DNA of 64,000 bases, taken from assembly GCA_016190665.1 (NCBI GenBank), contig JACPQD010000029.1:1-64000 (forward strand). Direction: 5' to 3'. Below, piece after piece: positions 8,093 to 16,675 of this stretch. How positions within the stretch are numbered: position 1 is the first letter of the stretch; every line of letters begins with the position of its first letter. The notes beneath the pieces were generated by a model that searched no databases, was not told the origin of the DNA, and saw only the letters and a list, made by a program, of their open reading frames with translations. A program made the position numbers and the translations under genes. This DNA comes from Chloroflexota bacterium. Lineage in GTDB: Bacteria > Chloroflexota > Dehalococcoidia > JACPQD01.

Positions 8093-9538
8093 ATGAAACT
8101 CCGGTCAATGATCATCCTCTGGCTCTCCGCCCTGGCGCTGGTTTTCAGCTCCTGCACTAATGAAAGCGTCCAAGCCGAGGACACCCCGGCCGCTGAGACG
8201 CCAGACGCCGCCGGCCCGGCGGAAGCGCCTCCCCTCGAGGCCAGGGCCGTGCCCGTCTTGGCCGAACCGCCTCCCTACGAAGAAAAGCTCCCGCCTGCGC
8301 CGGCGATTAGCGTACCCAAGCCGGAGGGGAGCAAGCCAAACATTCTGTTCATTACCATGGATTCCCTGCGCGCCGACTCCCTGGGCGTCGCCGGAAACCC
8401 GGTGGTCAAGACGCCGAACCTGGACTCGGTGGCCCGGCAAGGCTTCTGGTTTTCCAGAGTTGTAACCCAGTTCACCCAGACCAATCCCTCCCACGCCGCG
8501 ATGTTCACTTCCACCAACGAGCTCAAGCATATGGGGGGAGATGTCCTTCGGGAATCTTCGCCTACTCTGGCGGAGCTGCTCCAGGCTGCGGGGTATAACA
8601 CGGCCGGCATCTACAGTTTTCACGGCCTCGATCCTTTGAATTCCGGGCTGGAGCGGGGCTTCAGGACCTATGAGGGCGCCTACGTGCGTTACCCGGAGCA
8701 GCAAGACCTCTGGCGCGTGACGGACGGGATCGCCAACGTGACCACTGATGCCGCCCTGGGATGGCTTAAGAACAAGGACTCAGATCCTTTCTTCCTATGG
8801 GTCCATTACAACGACCCTCATTATCCCTACGCTCCGCCGCCTCCCTTCGATACGATGTACAGCGATTGCAAGACGTGCCTGGATGGCAGCTTCGTCACGG
8901 TTGACAAAATAGGCGCCGGTGAGAAGCTTTCGGATGCTGATGCCGCTCACGTCAAGGGGCTCTACTACGGAGAAGTGTCCTTCACTGACCGCGAGGTAGG
9001 CAGGCTTCTCGATAGCATGAAAAGCTCGGGATTACTGGACAACACCATGATCATTTTAACTGCGGACCACGGCCAGGCCCTGAATGAGAAAGGGCAGTGG
9101 TTTCATCCCGGGATTCTCACTGATAATGTCCTCAGAGTCCCGCTCATCATCAGTTATCCGCCGGCCGGCGCTACCGGGGTGGTGGACGGCGTGGTGCGGA
9201 ATGTGGACCTCATGCCCACGATCCTGAACCTGATGGGGCTGCCCATTCCCGAACGGGCGCAAGGCAGGAGCCTCTGGCCCGTTATGCTGGGCCAGGAGAA
9301 GCTGGACGAGAGAGAGGCCTTTTCCGAAGGCACGAGCGGCGGCCTCATCACGGCCATAACAACCAGAGACTGGAAACTGATAAGAAACAACGTCAGCGGC
9401 GAAATCGAGCTCTACGATCTGAGGACTGACCCCGGCGAGGTAAGGAATCTAGCCCTGGCGAATCCTGAACAGGCGGCCCGATTGGACGAGCGGCTCAGGT
9501 CCTGGATGGCCAGCCAGGGCATTAGCCCGCAGAGGTAG
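8093..9538 (+). CDS. Sulfatase-like hydrolase (alkaline phosphatase superfamily), Thr at the nucleophile position
   Basis: A 481-residue exported protein. Residues 1-21 are a signal peptide that may be a lipoprotein signal (FSSC, Cys21), followed by an Ala/Pro/Glu-rich spacer to about 80. The sulfatase domain starts at NILFITMDSLRADSLG (metal-binding Asp90) and contains TADHGQALNEKG late, the second metal site. The nucleophile region is T130-N-P-S-H-A-A-M-F-T. The C/S-x-P-x-R formylglycine motif of true sulfatases is absent: Thr replaces Cys and His replaces Arg. In the superfamily a Thr nucleophile is typical of phospho-transferring members and of sulfatase-like hydrolases of unknown substrate. 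The next gene, a glycosyltransferase, starts 2 bases after the stop, so the enzyme may act on a lipid or polymer headgroup (inference). Confidence 0.85.
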   Translation: MKLRSMIILWLSALALVFSSCTNESVQAEDTPAAETPDAAGPAEAPPLEARAVPVLAEPPPYEEKLPPAPAISVPKPEGSKPNILFITMDSLRADSLGVAGNPVVKTPNLDSVARQGFWFSRVVTQFTQTNPSHAAMFTSTNELKHMGGDVLRESSPTLAELLQAAGYNTAGIYSFHGLDPLNSGLERGFRTYEGAYVRYPEQQDLWRVTDGIANVTTDAALGWLKNKDSDPFFLWVHYNDPHYPYAPPPPFDTMYSDCKTCLDGSFVTVDKIGAGEKLSDADAAHVKGLYYGEVSFTDREVGRLLDSMKSSGLLDNTMIILTADHGQALNEKGQWFHPGILTDNVLRVPLIISYPPAGATGVVDGVVRNVDLMPTILNLMGLPIPERAQGRSLWPVMLGQEKLDEREAFSEGTSGGLITAITTRDWKLIRNNVSGEIELYDLRTDPGEVRNLALANPEQAARLDERLRSWMASQGISPQR

Positions 9539-9540
9539 GG

Positions 9541-10731
9541 GTGCCAGCATCAGACGCCTCGCTGCCGATCGGGGCCAGCACGGGGATACTGATCGTCACC
9601 GCGTCCACGGGCGCCGGACACAATTCCGCCGCCATGAGTTTGTGTCGCGCTCTCACGGAACTGGCAGGCGGGGGGGGTGAGGTAAGCACGGTTGACCTGC
9701 TTGCCCGGGCAAGCTGGCTATGCCAACCCTGGCGTCTGTACGGCCCGATTATCCTTCGCTGGCCCAGCCTCTGGGGCCTCGTCTATGGCTTGAGCAATAA
9801 TTCCTACTTCTTCCGCCTGTCCAACGGGTTGGGCGGCGGAATGAGAGATCTGCCTTTGGGTCTGCTGGATGCGCGCCGCACCCAGTGCATCGTCTGCGTT
9901 CACCCTTTGGGCAATCAAGCTGTCGCCCATGCTCTGAGCAGGTTGGAACATCCGGCTCCTTTGATTACGGTTGTCACCGACCTAGGGGAGGCCCACACCG
10001 CCTGGATAGCTCCGCAGGTGAGCCTCTATGTGGCCCCCACTGAGGAGGTTCGCGCCAGCTTGGTGGCGAAAGGGGTGAGCCCGGAACGAGTAACGGTATT
10101 AGGCCTACCCACCGACCGGCGATTCTGTGCTGATTGCACCGATCCCTGCTTGGCAAGACGCAAGTTGGGACTCGCGGAGGACCGATTCACGGTGTTGCTG
10201 ACGGGCGGAGGGGAAGGCGCGGGAGATATCCTGGCTGCGGCGAAAGCTATCTCCCACGCGAAACTTCCAATCCAACTGGTGATCGTCTGCGGCCGCAATG
10301 AGGGCCTGCGGCGAAGGCTTGAGAAGAGCGGCCTGGCGGCGCCTCGTGTTGTCCTGGGGTTCACCGACAACATGAGCGACGTGATGCAGGCGGCAGATGT
10401 GGTCGTAGGCAAGGCGGGCGCGCTGACCATCGGCGAGGCAGTGGCAATGGGTAAACCCCTTGTCATTCTAAGCCCGTTGCCGGGCCAGGAGGATGGCAAC
10501 GCTCGGTTTGCGGCCGACCATGGACTCGCCGTGCGGGTATCCGACGTTTCGGAGCTCGTCAGCACGCTGGAGAGGTGGATGTCTCGTCCGGAGGAAATGG
10601 CTGAATTGGCGGCCCGAGCCGCCCCGTATCGCAGGAGATGGGCGCAAGCCGCCGAACAGATAGCCGCCGCCATCTTGGCCGAGGCGAAAACGACGATGCG
10701 AGGAGGGCAGAGTTGTCTTCAAAGACAGTGA
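9541..10731 (+). CDS. MGDG synthase / diacylglycerol glucosyltransferase-like GT-B glycosyltransferase
   Basis: A 396-residue enzyme of the family that glycosylates diacylglycerol (plant MGDG synthase, bacterial UgtP). The N-terminal half starts with ILIVTASTGAGHNSAAMSL, the usual lipid-acceptor motif. The C-terminal half has the UDP-sugar-binding pattern FTDNMSDVMQAADVVVGKAG followed by TIGEAVAMGKPLVIL. The start is GTG at 9541, 2 bases after the preceding stop, so the pair is translationally linked. The product would be a membrane glycolipid. Neighbours encoding a PAP2 phosphatase and a DAG-kinase-like enzyme, which make or use diacylglycerol and phosphatidate, fit this role. The exact sugar cannot be read from sequence. 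Confidence 0.85.
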   Translation: MPASDASLPIGASTGILIVTASTGAGHNSAAMSLCRALTELAGGGGEVSTVDLLARASWLCQPWRLYGPIILRWPSLWGLVYGLSNNSYFFRLSNGLGGGMRDLPLGLLDARRTQCIVCVHPLGNQAVAHALSRLEHPAPLITVVTDLGEAHTAWIAPQVSLYVAPTEEVRASLVAKGVSPERVTVLGLPTDRRFCADCTDPCLARRKLGLAEDRFTVLLTGGGEGAGDILAAAKAISHAKLPIQLVIVCGRNEGLRRRLEKSGLAAPRVVLGFTDNMSDVMQAADVVVGKAGALTIGEAVAMGKPLVILSPLPGQEDGNARFAADHGLAVRVSDVSELVSTLERWMSRPEEMAELAARAAPYRRRWAQAAEQIAAAILAEAKTTMRGGQSCLQRQ

Positions 10732-12200
10732 AAAGAGCCCGTCTTCCTGTAGCGCTGGATTTGCCACTCTCGGCCGTGCTTCTCGGCCTTTTCCTGGGAC
10801 TTATCTGGGGGGTCTCCCGCCTCCTCGGCTTCGCCTCAGTGAATATCCCCTCCTGGTTCCAACAGGCAGACGCTGCCGCTTACCGGACTATCGCTGGCAT
10901 CAACAACCCCCAGTTCACCGATTTCGTCTTCCTGTTTTTCAATGACCCCGGCGTCGACTACACCATCGTAATTGCGGCCTGCCTCGGCTACATGTGGGTG
11001 AAGCGGCGAAGCAATGTGGCGGCCGCCGCCGCGGCCGTTGGGCTGGCGTTAGTCGTCGGCGCCTGGACCATGCCTCATATGCAGGCCTTCGGATTCCGCC
11101 CCCGGCCCTTCATGGAGATCACCGATATCGTGATGAACGAGCAGTGGCGCAAGATCTGGGCATCGATACCCACCTTCCCCAGCGGGCACATTCGAGAAGT
11201 CACCGGCCTGTCCCTGGTGCTGGCCTACTTCTGGCCTGGAGCGCGGTGGTTCGCCCTGGCCTACGTAAGCTTCATTGCCTTCACGCGCGTCTACCTCGGC
11301 GCCCACTACCCTTCGGACGTTCTGGCGGGCGTCCTCGTCGGCTTGCTTTCCGGCAGTTTCAGCCTGCTCGCGGTGGACAGGGGGAAAAAGACGCTGCATA
11401 GCCTGGCCTCAATCGCTGCGGTGAGAGCGGGGTACGACTACGTGTTCAGGTCGAAGAGCGGGGACCAGGCGGCCGATCCCCTGGCGGCCAGGGCGATTCG
11501 CTCGGGGCTGGTTTTTGGCCTGTTGCTTCTGGGAACGTACGTCCTGGGCAACGTGGTCTACATTCGCGACCCCCGCATCCTGGCCGACTATCTGCGCAAT
11601 ACTGATAATAGCCTCGTGTATCCCGTCTTCAGGCAGTTCGAACCCGGTTGGGCCCAACTCGTCTACTGGCTTTTCGCCGACGGAGTCAAGACCTACGCGG
11701 CCCTTGTGGCCCTGATACTGGGCTACGGCGCCTTCCGGGGAAGGGATCGCCTTGGCAGAGGTGCAATAGCGGTTCTGGTGGCCTTTGTGGCCGCGCTGGC
11801 GGTCGTGACGGTGTTTGGCGGCGGTTTCGAGCGGACGAGGCCGTTCGGCACCGGGGAGGTGCCCCTGCCTGAGGAATGGCAAAGCCGGTGGCCGGGTCCA
11901 GCCTCCTTCCCGGACAGCTATCTGGTCCTGGTCATGGCCCTGAGCTGGATACTGGTGCGAACCTGGCCCGGACTGAGAATTCCCGCCATTATCTACCCCC
12001 TCCTGTCTGCCGTCAGCCTCTTGTATTTCGGCGCCGCCTGGCCCACAGATGCAGTAGCGACTCTCGTTGCCGGATACTGGGTTGCGGAATACTCTCTCTT
12101 TCTGACCCGCCAGTTTCCCCTTCAGGCCGCTGAGGCTAGGGAACGATCACCCGCAGCGACTCGGGGATCAGCTTACAAGAGACGGGGCAAGTCCCGATAG
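10713..12200 (+). CDS. Integral membrane PAP2-family phosphatase, tandem duplicated
   Basis: About 495 residues with many transmembrane segments. I start at TTG 10713, 6 bases after AGGAGG at 10701-10706; this overlaps the glycosyltransferase by 19 bases. The first half is a complete PAP2 domain: FRPRPF, then PSGH in TFPSGHIREVTG, then RVYLGAHYPSDVLAG with the catalytic His. The second half repeats the pattern in degenerate form: RTRPFG, then SFPDSYLVLV where PSGH should be, then LYFGAAWPTDAVATLVAG, with Trp in place of the catalytic His. The protein is thus a PAP2 duplication with only the first copy likely active. Probable substrate is a phospholipid such as phosphatidate (family knowledge). 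Its 3' end overlaps the convergent DAG-kinase-like gene by 65 bases. Confidence 0.85.
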   Translation: MSSKTVKRARLPVALDLPLSAVLLGLFLGLIWGVSRLLGFASVNIPSWFQQADAAAYRTIAGINNPQFTDFVFLFFNDPGVDYTIVIAACLGYMWVKRRSNVAAAAAAVGLALVVGAWTMPHMQAFGFRPRPFMEITDIVMNEQWRKIWASIPTFPSGHIREVTGLSLVLAYFWPGARWFALAYVSFIAFTRVYLGAHYPSDVLAGVLVGLLSGSFSLLAVDRGKKTLHSLASIAAVRAGYDYVFRSKSGDQAADPLAARAIRSGLVFGLLLLGTYVLGNVVYIRDPRILADYLRNTDNSLVYPVFRQFEPGWAQLVYWLFADGVKTYAALVALILGYGAFRGRDRLGRGAIAVLVAFVAALAVVTVFGGGFERTRPFGTGEVPLPEEWQSRWPGPASFPDSYLVLVMALSWILVRTWPGLRIPAIIYPLLSAVSLLYFGAAWPTDAVATLVAGYWVAEYSLFLTRQFPLQAAEARERSPAATRGSAYKRRGKSR

Positions 12201-13002
12201 GCTTTCCGTCTGCGTGCGCCGGAAGCGGCAACGAGCAGTCGATCTTCACCTCGTCTACCTGGAGGCGGACGACGCAAGGTTGCTCGTATTGCCGGTGTTG
12301 GGCGTTGAGCGCGAAGTGCAAGGCAACCTCCATCTTATTGCATTCGAAGGTCACCACCTCCAGCAACCCGTCGCTCAGGTCAGCCCCCGGATTTATCTGA
12401 ATTCCGGCCCCGTAGTAAGGGCCATTGGCCACCACGACCATGGGCGACCTCAGGCGGACCCTGTGCTTGGGCGTCAACAACTCGATGTCGGCTTTGCGGT
12501 GGCGCAGAAAGGTCATGGCTGCTTTGGCCAGCTTCTCGTAGTGTCCCCCCTTGATCTCTTCCCCGATGGGAAACAGGGTGGCATCGAGCCCCACACCCAC
12601 CGCCTCGAAGAAATAGACGCCATTGGCGACGCCCACATCGATATCGATGGTCCTTCCCCTGGCCACTCGGTAGGCTGCTTCGCTCAAGTCCAGCGGTATG
12701 CCCAGACTATGGGCGATATTGTTGTAGGTGCCAAAGGGGAGTATGCCCAGGGGCACTCCCGTCCCAACAAGGCCAGCCGCCACCTCGCTCACCGTGCCAT
12801 CGCCGCCGCCAGCGATGACAAGGTCGTAACCATCGCCAGCCGCCTGTTCCACGGTTTTGGTCATCGTCTCATTCATCTTGGTGAAAGTCAGGTCCGCGTG
12901 GATATCGGCGTCTTCCAGCAGGTTAACCATCTCCGGCAGCTTGCTCCAGGCCCGCTGGGCCCAGGGTATGGGGTTGAGTATCAGTTTAGCTCTGCGTGAC
13001 AT
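12136..13002 (-). CDS. Diacylglycerol kinase-like lipid kinase (YegS/DgkB family)
   Basis: A 288-residue soluble lipid kinase of the DAGK catalytic family. The nucleotide-binding motif is GGGDGTVSEVAAGL at about residue 66, followed by GILPFGTYNNIAHSLGIP, which is the usual LGxxPxGTxNDFAR region. A later GxGLDA motif and a beta-rich C-terminal domain with LSDGLLEVVTF complete the family pattern. It would phosphorylate diacylglycerol or a related lipid. It is transcribed toward the PAP2 gene, with which its 3' end overlaps by 65 bases, and it lies downstream of the flippase-like gene (15 bases apart, same strand), forming a two-gene unit. Confidence 0.88.
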   Translation of the reverse strand: MSRRAKLILNPIPWAQRAWSKLPEMVNLLEDADIHADLTFTKMNETMTKTVEQAAGDGYDLVIAGGGDGTVSEVAAGLVGTGVPLGILPFGTYNNIAHSLGIPLDLSEAAYRVARGRTIDIDVGVANGVYFFEAVGVGLDATLFPIGEEIKGGHYEKLAKAAMTFLRHRKADIELLTPKHRVRLRSPMVVVANGPYYGAGIQINPGADLSDGLLEVVTFECNKMEVALHFALNAQHRQYEQPCVVRLQVDEVKIDCSLPLPAHADGKPIGTCPVSCKLIPESLRVIVP

Positions 13003-13017
13003 AGGACACCCCTCCTA

Positions 13018-13998
13018 TTAGCTACTATTCATTATAGCGCGGCCGGTCTGGCCAGGTTCACATCGGCCTAGAGGAGTGCGGAGCGCCAACAGGGATAGCC
13101 CGCCCAGGAGGAGGCTGAATCCTACCGTTGCCAGGCGAAACAGGATTACGGCTGAGGCAGCGTTGGCCGTGTCCACACCCGCATACTGGAAGAGGACGAT
13201 GGAGCTGGCCTCTATGGCGCCGAGGCCGTGCGGGATCATGGAAAGACCCCCCAGCAATTGGGACAGGGAGAATACGTAGGCAGATTGCGCGACATCCACC
13301 TGTATCTGGTACCCCTGCGAAACCTGAAACAATATGAGCGATCCATCCACTACGGCAATCAGGCCCAGCGCAGTCCCCATTGCCAGGCACCTAGGAGCAA
13401 GGAGGCGACGGCACCGGTCATAGAAGCGCGCCCATCGGGCGTGCAGCGTGTTCATTGCCAGCTCTTCCGCCGCATGCCCCCGGTGCACGATCAAAGGACC
13501 GTAGGCGAAGGCCAGCACCGCCAGTATGAAAAAGCCGGTGAAGGGTAGCACTACTCCAGCCAGCTCGTGGTACCGAAAGACCGAAATCGAGCCGAGGAGC
13601 GCCAGGGAAAGGAAATCGAATATTACCTGGACGGCCACGGCCGCTGATCCTCGTCCGAAGCTGTAACCATAGGCTGTGAGCAGATAGGCCCGGACGAATT
13701 CTCCCGCTGGCGTGAAGGCGAACCATTGGCCGGCGAGATAAACGAGGACGGACTTATGCAGCGGCAATCGAATATCGATTACGCCAAGGAAGTAGTGCCA
13801 GCGCAGGGCCTTGAGCAAGTAGTAGCCGAGGCTGAACAGCATGACCAGCCACAGGTCCGGCCAGGGATAGTCCTCGAACCTCTCCAGGGTCGTCGCCAGG
13901 TTGATGAACCTGCTCACACCGAAGAGCAGGGCCACCCCTACGAGAAGGCTCAAGATGAAGCGGCGATGTCTCTTGATCAAGATGCCCTCGATCTCCAC
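13018..13998 (-). CDS. Flippase-like / lysylphosphatidylglycerol synthase TM-domain protein (UPF0104)
   Basis: A 326-residue integral membrane protein with about eight hydrophobic segments. Family hallmarks are LLKALRWHYFLG in the first third, GQWFAFTPAGEFVRAYLL (the conserved P-x-x-x-GE-x-x-R block) and, near the end, GLSMIPHGLGAIEASSIVLF. The family comprises the transmembrane part of lysyl-PG synthase and proposed lipid flippases; no aminoacyltransferase domain is fused here. It is the first gene of a two-gene minus-strand unit with the lipid kinase. Taken with the opposing glycosyltransferase operon it suggests a glycolipid or phospholipid remodelling locus. Confidence 0.85.
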   Translation of the reverse strand: MEIEGILIKRHRRFILSLLVGVALLFGVSRFINLATTLERFEDYPWPDLWLVMLFSLGYYLLKALRWHYFLGVIDIRLPLHKSVLVYLAGQWFAFTPAGEFVRAYLLTAYGYSFGRGSAAVAVQVIFDFLSLALLGSISVFRYHELAGVVLPFTGFFILAVLAFAYGPLIVHRGHAAEELAMNTLHARWARFYDRCRRLLAPRCLAMGTALGLIAVVDGSLILFQVSQGYQIQVDVAQSAYVFSLSQLLGGLSMIPHGLGAIEASSIVLFQYAGVDTANAASAVILFRLATVGFSLLLGGLSLLALRTPLGRCEPGQTGRAIMNSS

Positions 13999-14184
13999 GA
14001 AGTATCTAGCATCATACCAACTCCTGGGTCTTCACGTAAACGTCGATGAACCCTGGCGCCTCGGGGATAAAATTGCGCGCAAAGTCGCATGAATTTGGTC
14101 AAGGGGGATTTGCCACTCACAACTGACATTCCTCATGAAATCCTTCTCGATCTTTGCGAAAGGGGGCGGTTGGTTTCGGCCTGG

Positions 14185-15168
14185 TCAAGGGCTGAAGGCT
14201 TCGTTGGCGTTGCTGTCGGTCGCGCCGGGGGTTGTGCCCCCGCCGATGACGTAGGCTCTGTCCGCAATGACGGCGGCGCCCAGGCCGTGCCGGGCGGTGG
14301 GCATAGGGGCGAAGGCCGTCCAGCTACCGGCGGCCGGGTCGTAAGCCTCGTTCTCACTGAATGTCCCCGCCGGACTCTCTCCGCCGAAAATGTGGATCCG
14401 GCCCGACATGACCGCGGCGGCGATGCCGCTCCGCTTCGTGGGCAATGGCCCTTGGGCGGACCAGCTGTCCGTCATCGGGTCATAGGCTTCGTTAGCGTCC
14501 AGGTTCTGGCCGAAGCTGTGGCGCAGGCGCCCCCCGATAGCGTAAATCTTGTCCGCCACCGCTGCCGCCGCCAGGTGATCGCGGGCGGTGGGCAGCGGGG
14601 CTTTGACCGTCCACGCATCTGCGGCCGGATCATAGACTTCCAGAGTGGAGATGTTCTCCCCACCGAAGCCCGTAACGCCGCCGATGACGTAGATCTTACC
14701 GTTCAACTCGGCAGCGGCGTGTCCGCCGCGGGGAGTTGGCACAGGCGCCCTCGCCCTCCATGAATCGGTCTGTGGGTTGTACTCGAAGATATCGCTGGAG
14801 GGCCCGCTGCTGCCGAACCCGCCAATGACGTAGATTTTGCCGCCCGTCGCCACGGCCGCAGTGTGATGCAACGCCACCGGTAGATCGGCGCGCCGCGTCC
14901 AGGAATCGGTCGCGGGGTCATAGACCTCCACCAGACCGGTAGCGCCGCGCTGGGCGGTTATCCCAGCCATCACGTAGACTTTCCCCTGCAGCGTTACCGC
15001 CGTCAGCTCGCTCCGCGCCGTGGGCATGGCGGCGCGCCTTACCCAACTGCCCAAGGACGGCTCCGAGGCGCCAGCCTTCTGCGGTGCCACCGGACCGGCG
15101 CAGGAGCTCAGCCCGAAAGCCGCGAGCGTCGTGCAGACCAGAAACCAGGTGACATGTCTTTTCTTCAT
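14185..15168 (-). CDS. Kelch-repeat lipoprotein
   Basis: About 327 residues, predicted exported. The N-terminus KKRHVTWFLVCTTLAAFGLSSC is a lipoprotein signal with Cys in the lipobox. The rest is about six Kelch repeats of the form W-x-x-x-A-P-x-P-T-x-R followed by AA-x-x-x-x-K-I-Y-x-I-GG, enough for one beta-propeller. A start at 15201 is also open, but the predicted promoter (-10 at 15216-15221) would place transcription start about 8 bases before it, so the ATG at 15168 (MKKRH) is more likely. Role unknown; such proteins usually bind ligands or partners at the cell surface. Confidence 0.82.
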   Translation of the reverse strand: MKKRHVTWFLVCTTLAAFGLSSCAGPVAPQKAGASEPSLGSWVRRAAMPTARSELTAVTLQGKVYVMAGITAQRGATGLVEVYDPATDSWTRRADLPVALHHTAAVATGGKIYVIGGFGSSGPSSDIFEYNPQTDSWRARAPVPTPRGGHAAAELNGKIYVIGGVTGFGGENISTLEVYDPAADAWTVKAPLPTARDHLAAAAVADKIYAIGGRLRHSFGQNLDANEAYDPMTDSWSAQGPLPTKRSGIAAAVMSGRIHIFGGESPAGTFSENEAYDPAAGSWTAFAPMPTARHGLGAAVIADRAYVIGGGTTPGATDSNANEAFSP

Positions 15169-15215
15169 CCAATCTTCATCCAACTTCACGCAGGATAGCA
15201 CAAGAACCTAATCTA

Positions 15216-15244
15216 ATTCTAGGTTGGCGAGGTGAAGTGGACAA
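15216..15244 (-). promoter_or_regulatory. Predicted promoter of the Kelch lipoprotein gene
   Basis: On the minus strand, TTGTCC (15244-15239) and TAGAAT (15221-15216) are 17 bases apart. This favours the internal start codon of the gene. Confidence 0.45.
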
Positions 15245-15546
15245 TGAGAGGACTACTTAGTTCTCTTACCGTGGTTACTTAGATTGACAGACGTAAGATA
15301 CCGCACTGTTAGCCGTCGGGCATCTCGACCACAGGAGTAAGGCATATTATTTGATCAACAACATGGTGGAATCGCTCCCTTTTCGTACCGGGGGCGAAGC
15401 AATTCGAATACTTGACGTGAATATGGGGACAGCCTATGATGGGGCTAGGGCGCTCAGGGTATGTCGGTCAGCATGCCTCGGGGCGGGATGCCTATGCCTG
15501 GCGGGATGCAGGAAGTATGAGCATGCTGGAACGAAGGAGGCGAGAG
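15245..15546. other. Intergenic between divergent genes
   Basis: Holds the 5' regions of the Kelch gene (minus) and the peptidase gene (plus). The peptidase frame is open from 15436, but that extension shows no family similarity. The only clear signal is AAGGAGG at 15534-15540, 6 bases before the TTG at 15547. Confidence 0.5.
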
Positions 15547-16662
15547 TTGGTCAGTGAAGTGTACCTACGGCGGCTGGAAAAGTGCGGGGCTCTGATGAAA
15601 GCGGCGAGGCTAGACGCGCTGCTGCTCACCAAGCCGGCGAACATGTTCTATCTCACGGGCGACGGGCGCTTGTGCGCCTACGCCATGATCACCCAGAGCG
15701 GGGAGGTCGCGTTGGGCGTGCCGAGGACGGACGTCGAGGATGTGAAGGCGCTGGCCCATTTCGATAGAATCGCTGGGTTCGAGGACGAAGTCGGCATGAT
15801 TCATTCCATAGCCCACCACTTCGATGATTTCGGCATCAGGCGAGGCGCTATCGGGCTGGAGTACACCTATCTGACGCAGTCGATGATGGCTATGGTGACC
15901 CACCCCCATGCCAAGCCTGATGACGTAACCGTCAAGGACTGCACCCCAATCATGTCTGAGCTGCGCATTGTGAAAGAAGCCCGGGAAGTGGCGTCCGTTC
16001 GAGCGGCGGCGAAGGTGGCTGAAGCAGGCATGAAGGCGGCGGTTGAGTTCGCAACTCCCGGGGTAACAGAGAGCCAGGTCGCCGGAGCCGCCGAACACGC
16101 TCTGCGGAATGCGGGGGCAGAGGAGTTCTGGCGTACCTATGTTTCCTCCGGGCCGCGCACCAATATCGCCCATGGCCTCCCCACCTTGCGCAAGCTCGAG
16201 CGAGGGGATATGGTGATGATCGATATTCATCCTATAGTTAGTGGCTACAGCGCCGACATTTGTCGCACCGTCTGCGTGGGCAAGCCAACGGCCGACCAGC
16301 GGGCGGCCTACACTCTTTATCTCGAAGCCCAACAAGCTACTATTGCCAGGGCCAGGGCGGGGGTGGGCATGGTCGAGCTGGAGCAGACCCTGCATGGAGT
16401 GCTTAAGCAGGCTGGCCACGGCGACCACATATTCGGTCCGCCCATGCACGGCGTGGGCATTGAGTTCGAGGAGTCGCCGCTGCCCCCTGGACACGCTTTC
16501 TTTCACGGTGAGAAAGCGCCGCCTCCGTTGGAGGCGAATGTGGTCATCGCTGTGGGCAATTGCGGGCTGTATTTGGGCCGGTGGGGCGTGCGTGTGGAAG
16601 ATACCGTGGTGGTGAGCGCTGATGGGTCGGAGGTGTTAACAAACTACCCTCGGAGGCTGTGA
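15547..16662 (+). CDS. M24 family metallopeptidase (Xaa-Pro aminopeptidase / creatinase type)
   Basis: About 371 residues. The N-terminal creatinase-like domain (YLRRLEKCGALMKAARLDALLLTKPANMFYLTG) is followed by a pita-bread catalytic domain. Metal-ligand candidates are Asp in MVMIDIHP, Asp in YSADICRTV, His in GPPMHGVGIEFEE, and Glu in GVRVEDTVVV. I choose the TTG at 15547 because AAGGAGG lies 6 bases upstream and the protein then begins where the family begins. It would hydrolyse an Xaa-Pro peptide or a related C-N bond; the substrate cannot be set. It is followed after 13 bases by the rhomboid gene in the same direction. Confidence 0.87.
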   Translation: MVSEVYLRRLEKCGALMKAARLDALLLTKPANMFYLTGDGRLCAYAMITQSGEVALGVPRTDVEDVKALAHFDRIAGFEDEVGMIHSIAHHFDDFGIRRGAIGLEYTYLTQSMMAMVTHPHAKPDDVTVKDCTPIMSELRIVKEAREVASVRAAAKVAEAGMKAAVEFATPGVTESQVAGAAEHALRNAGAEEFWRTYVSSGPRTNIAHGLPTLRKLERGDMVMIDIHPIVSGYSADICRTVCVGKPTADQRAAYTLYLEAQQATIARARAGVGMVELEQTLHGVLKQAGHGDHIFGPPMHGVGIEFEESPLPPGHAFFHGEKAPPPLEANVVIAVGNCGLYLGRWGVRVEDTVVVSADGSEVLTNYPRRL

Positions 16663-16675
16663 AGCCAAGAGAACC

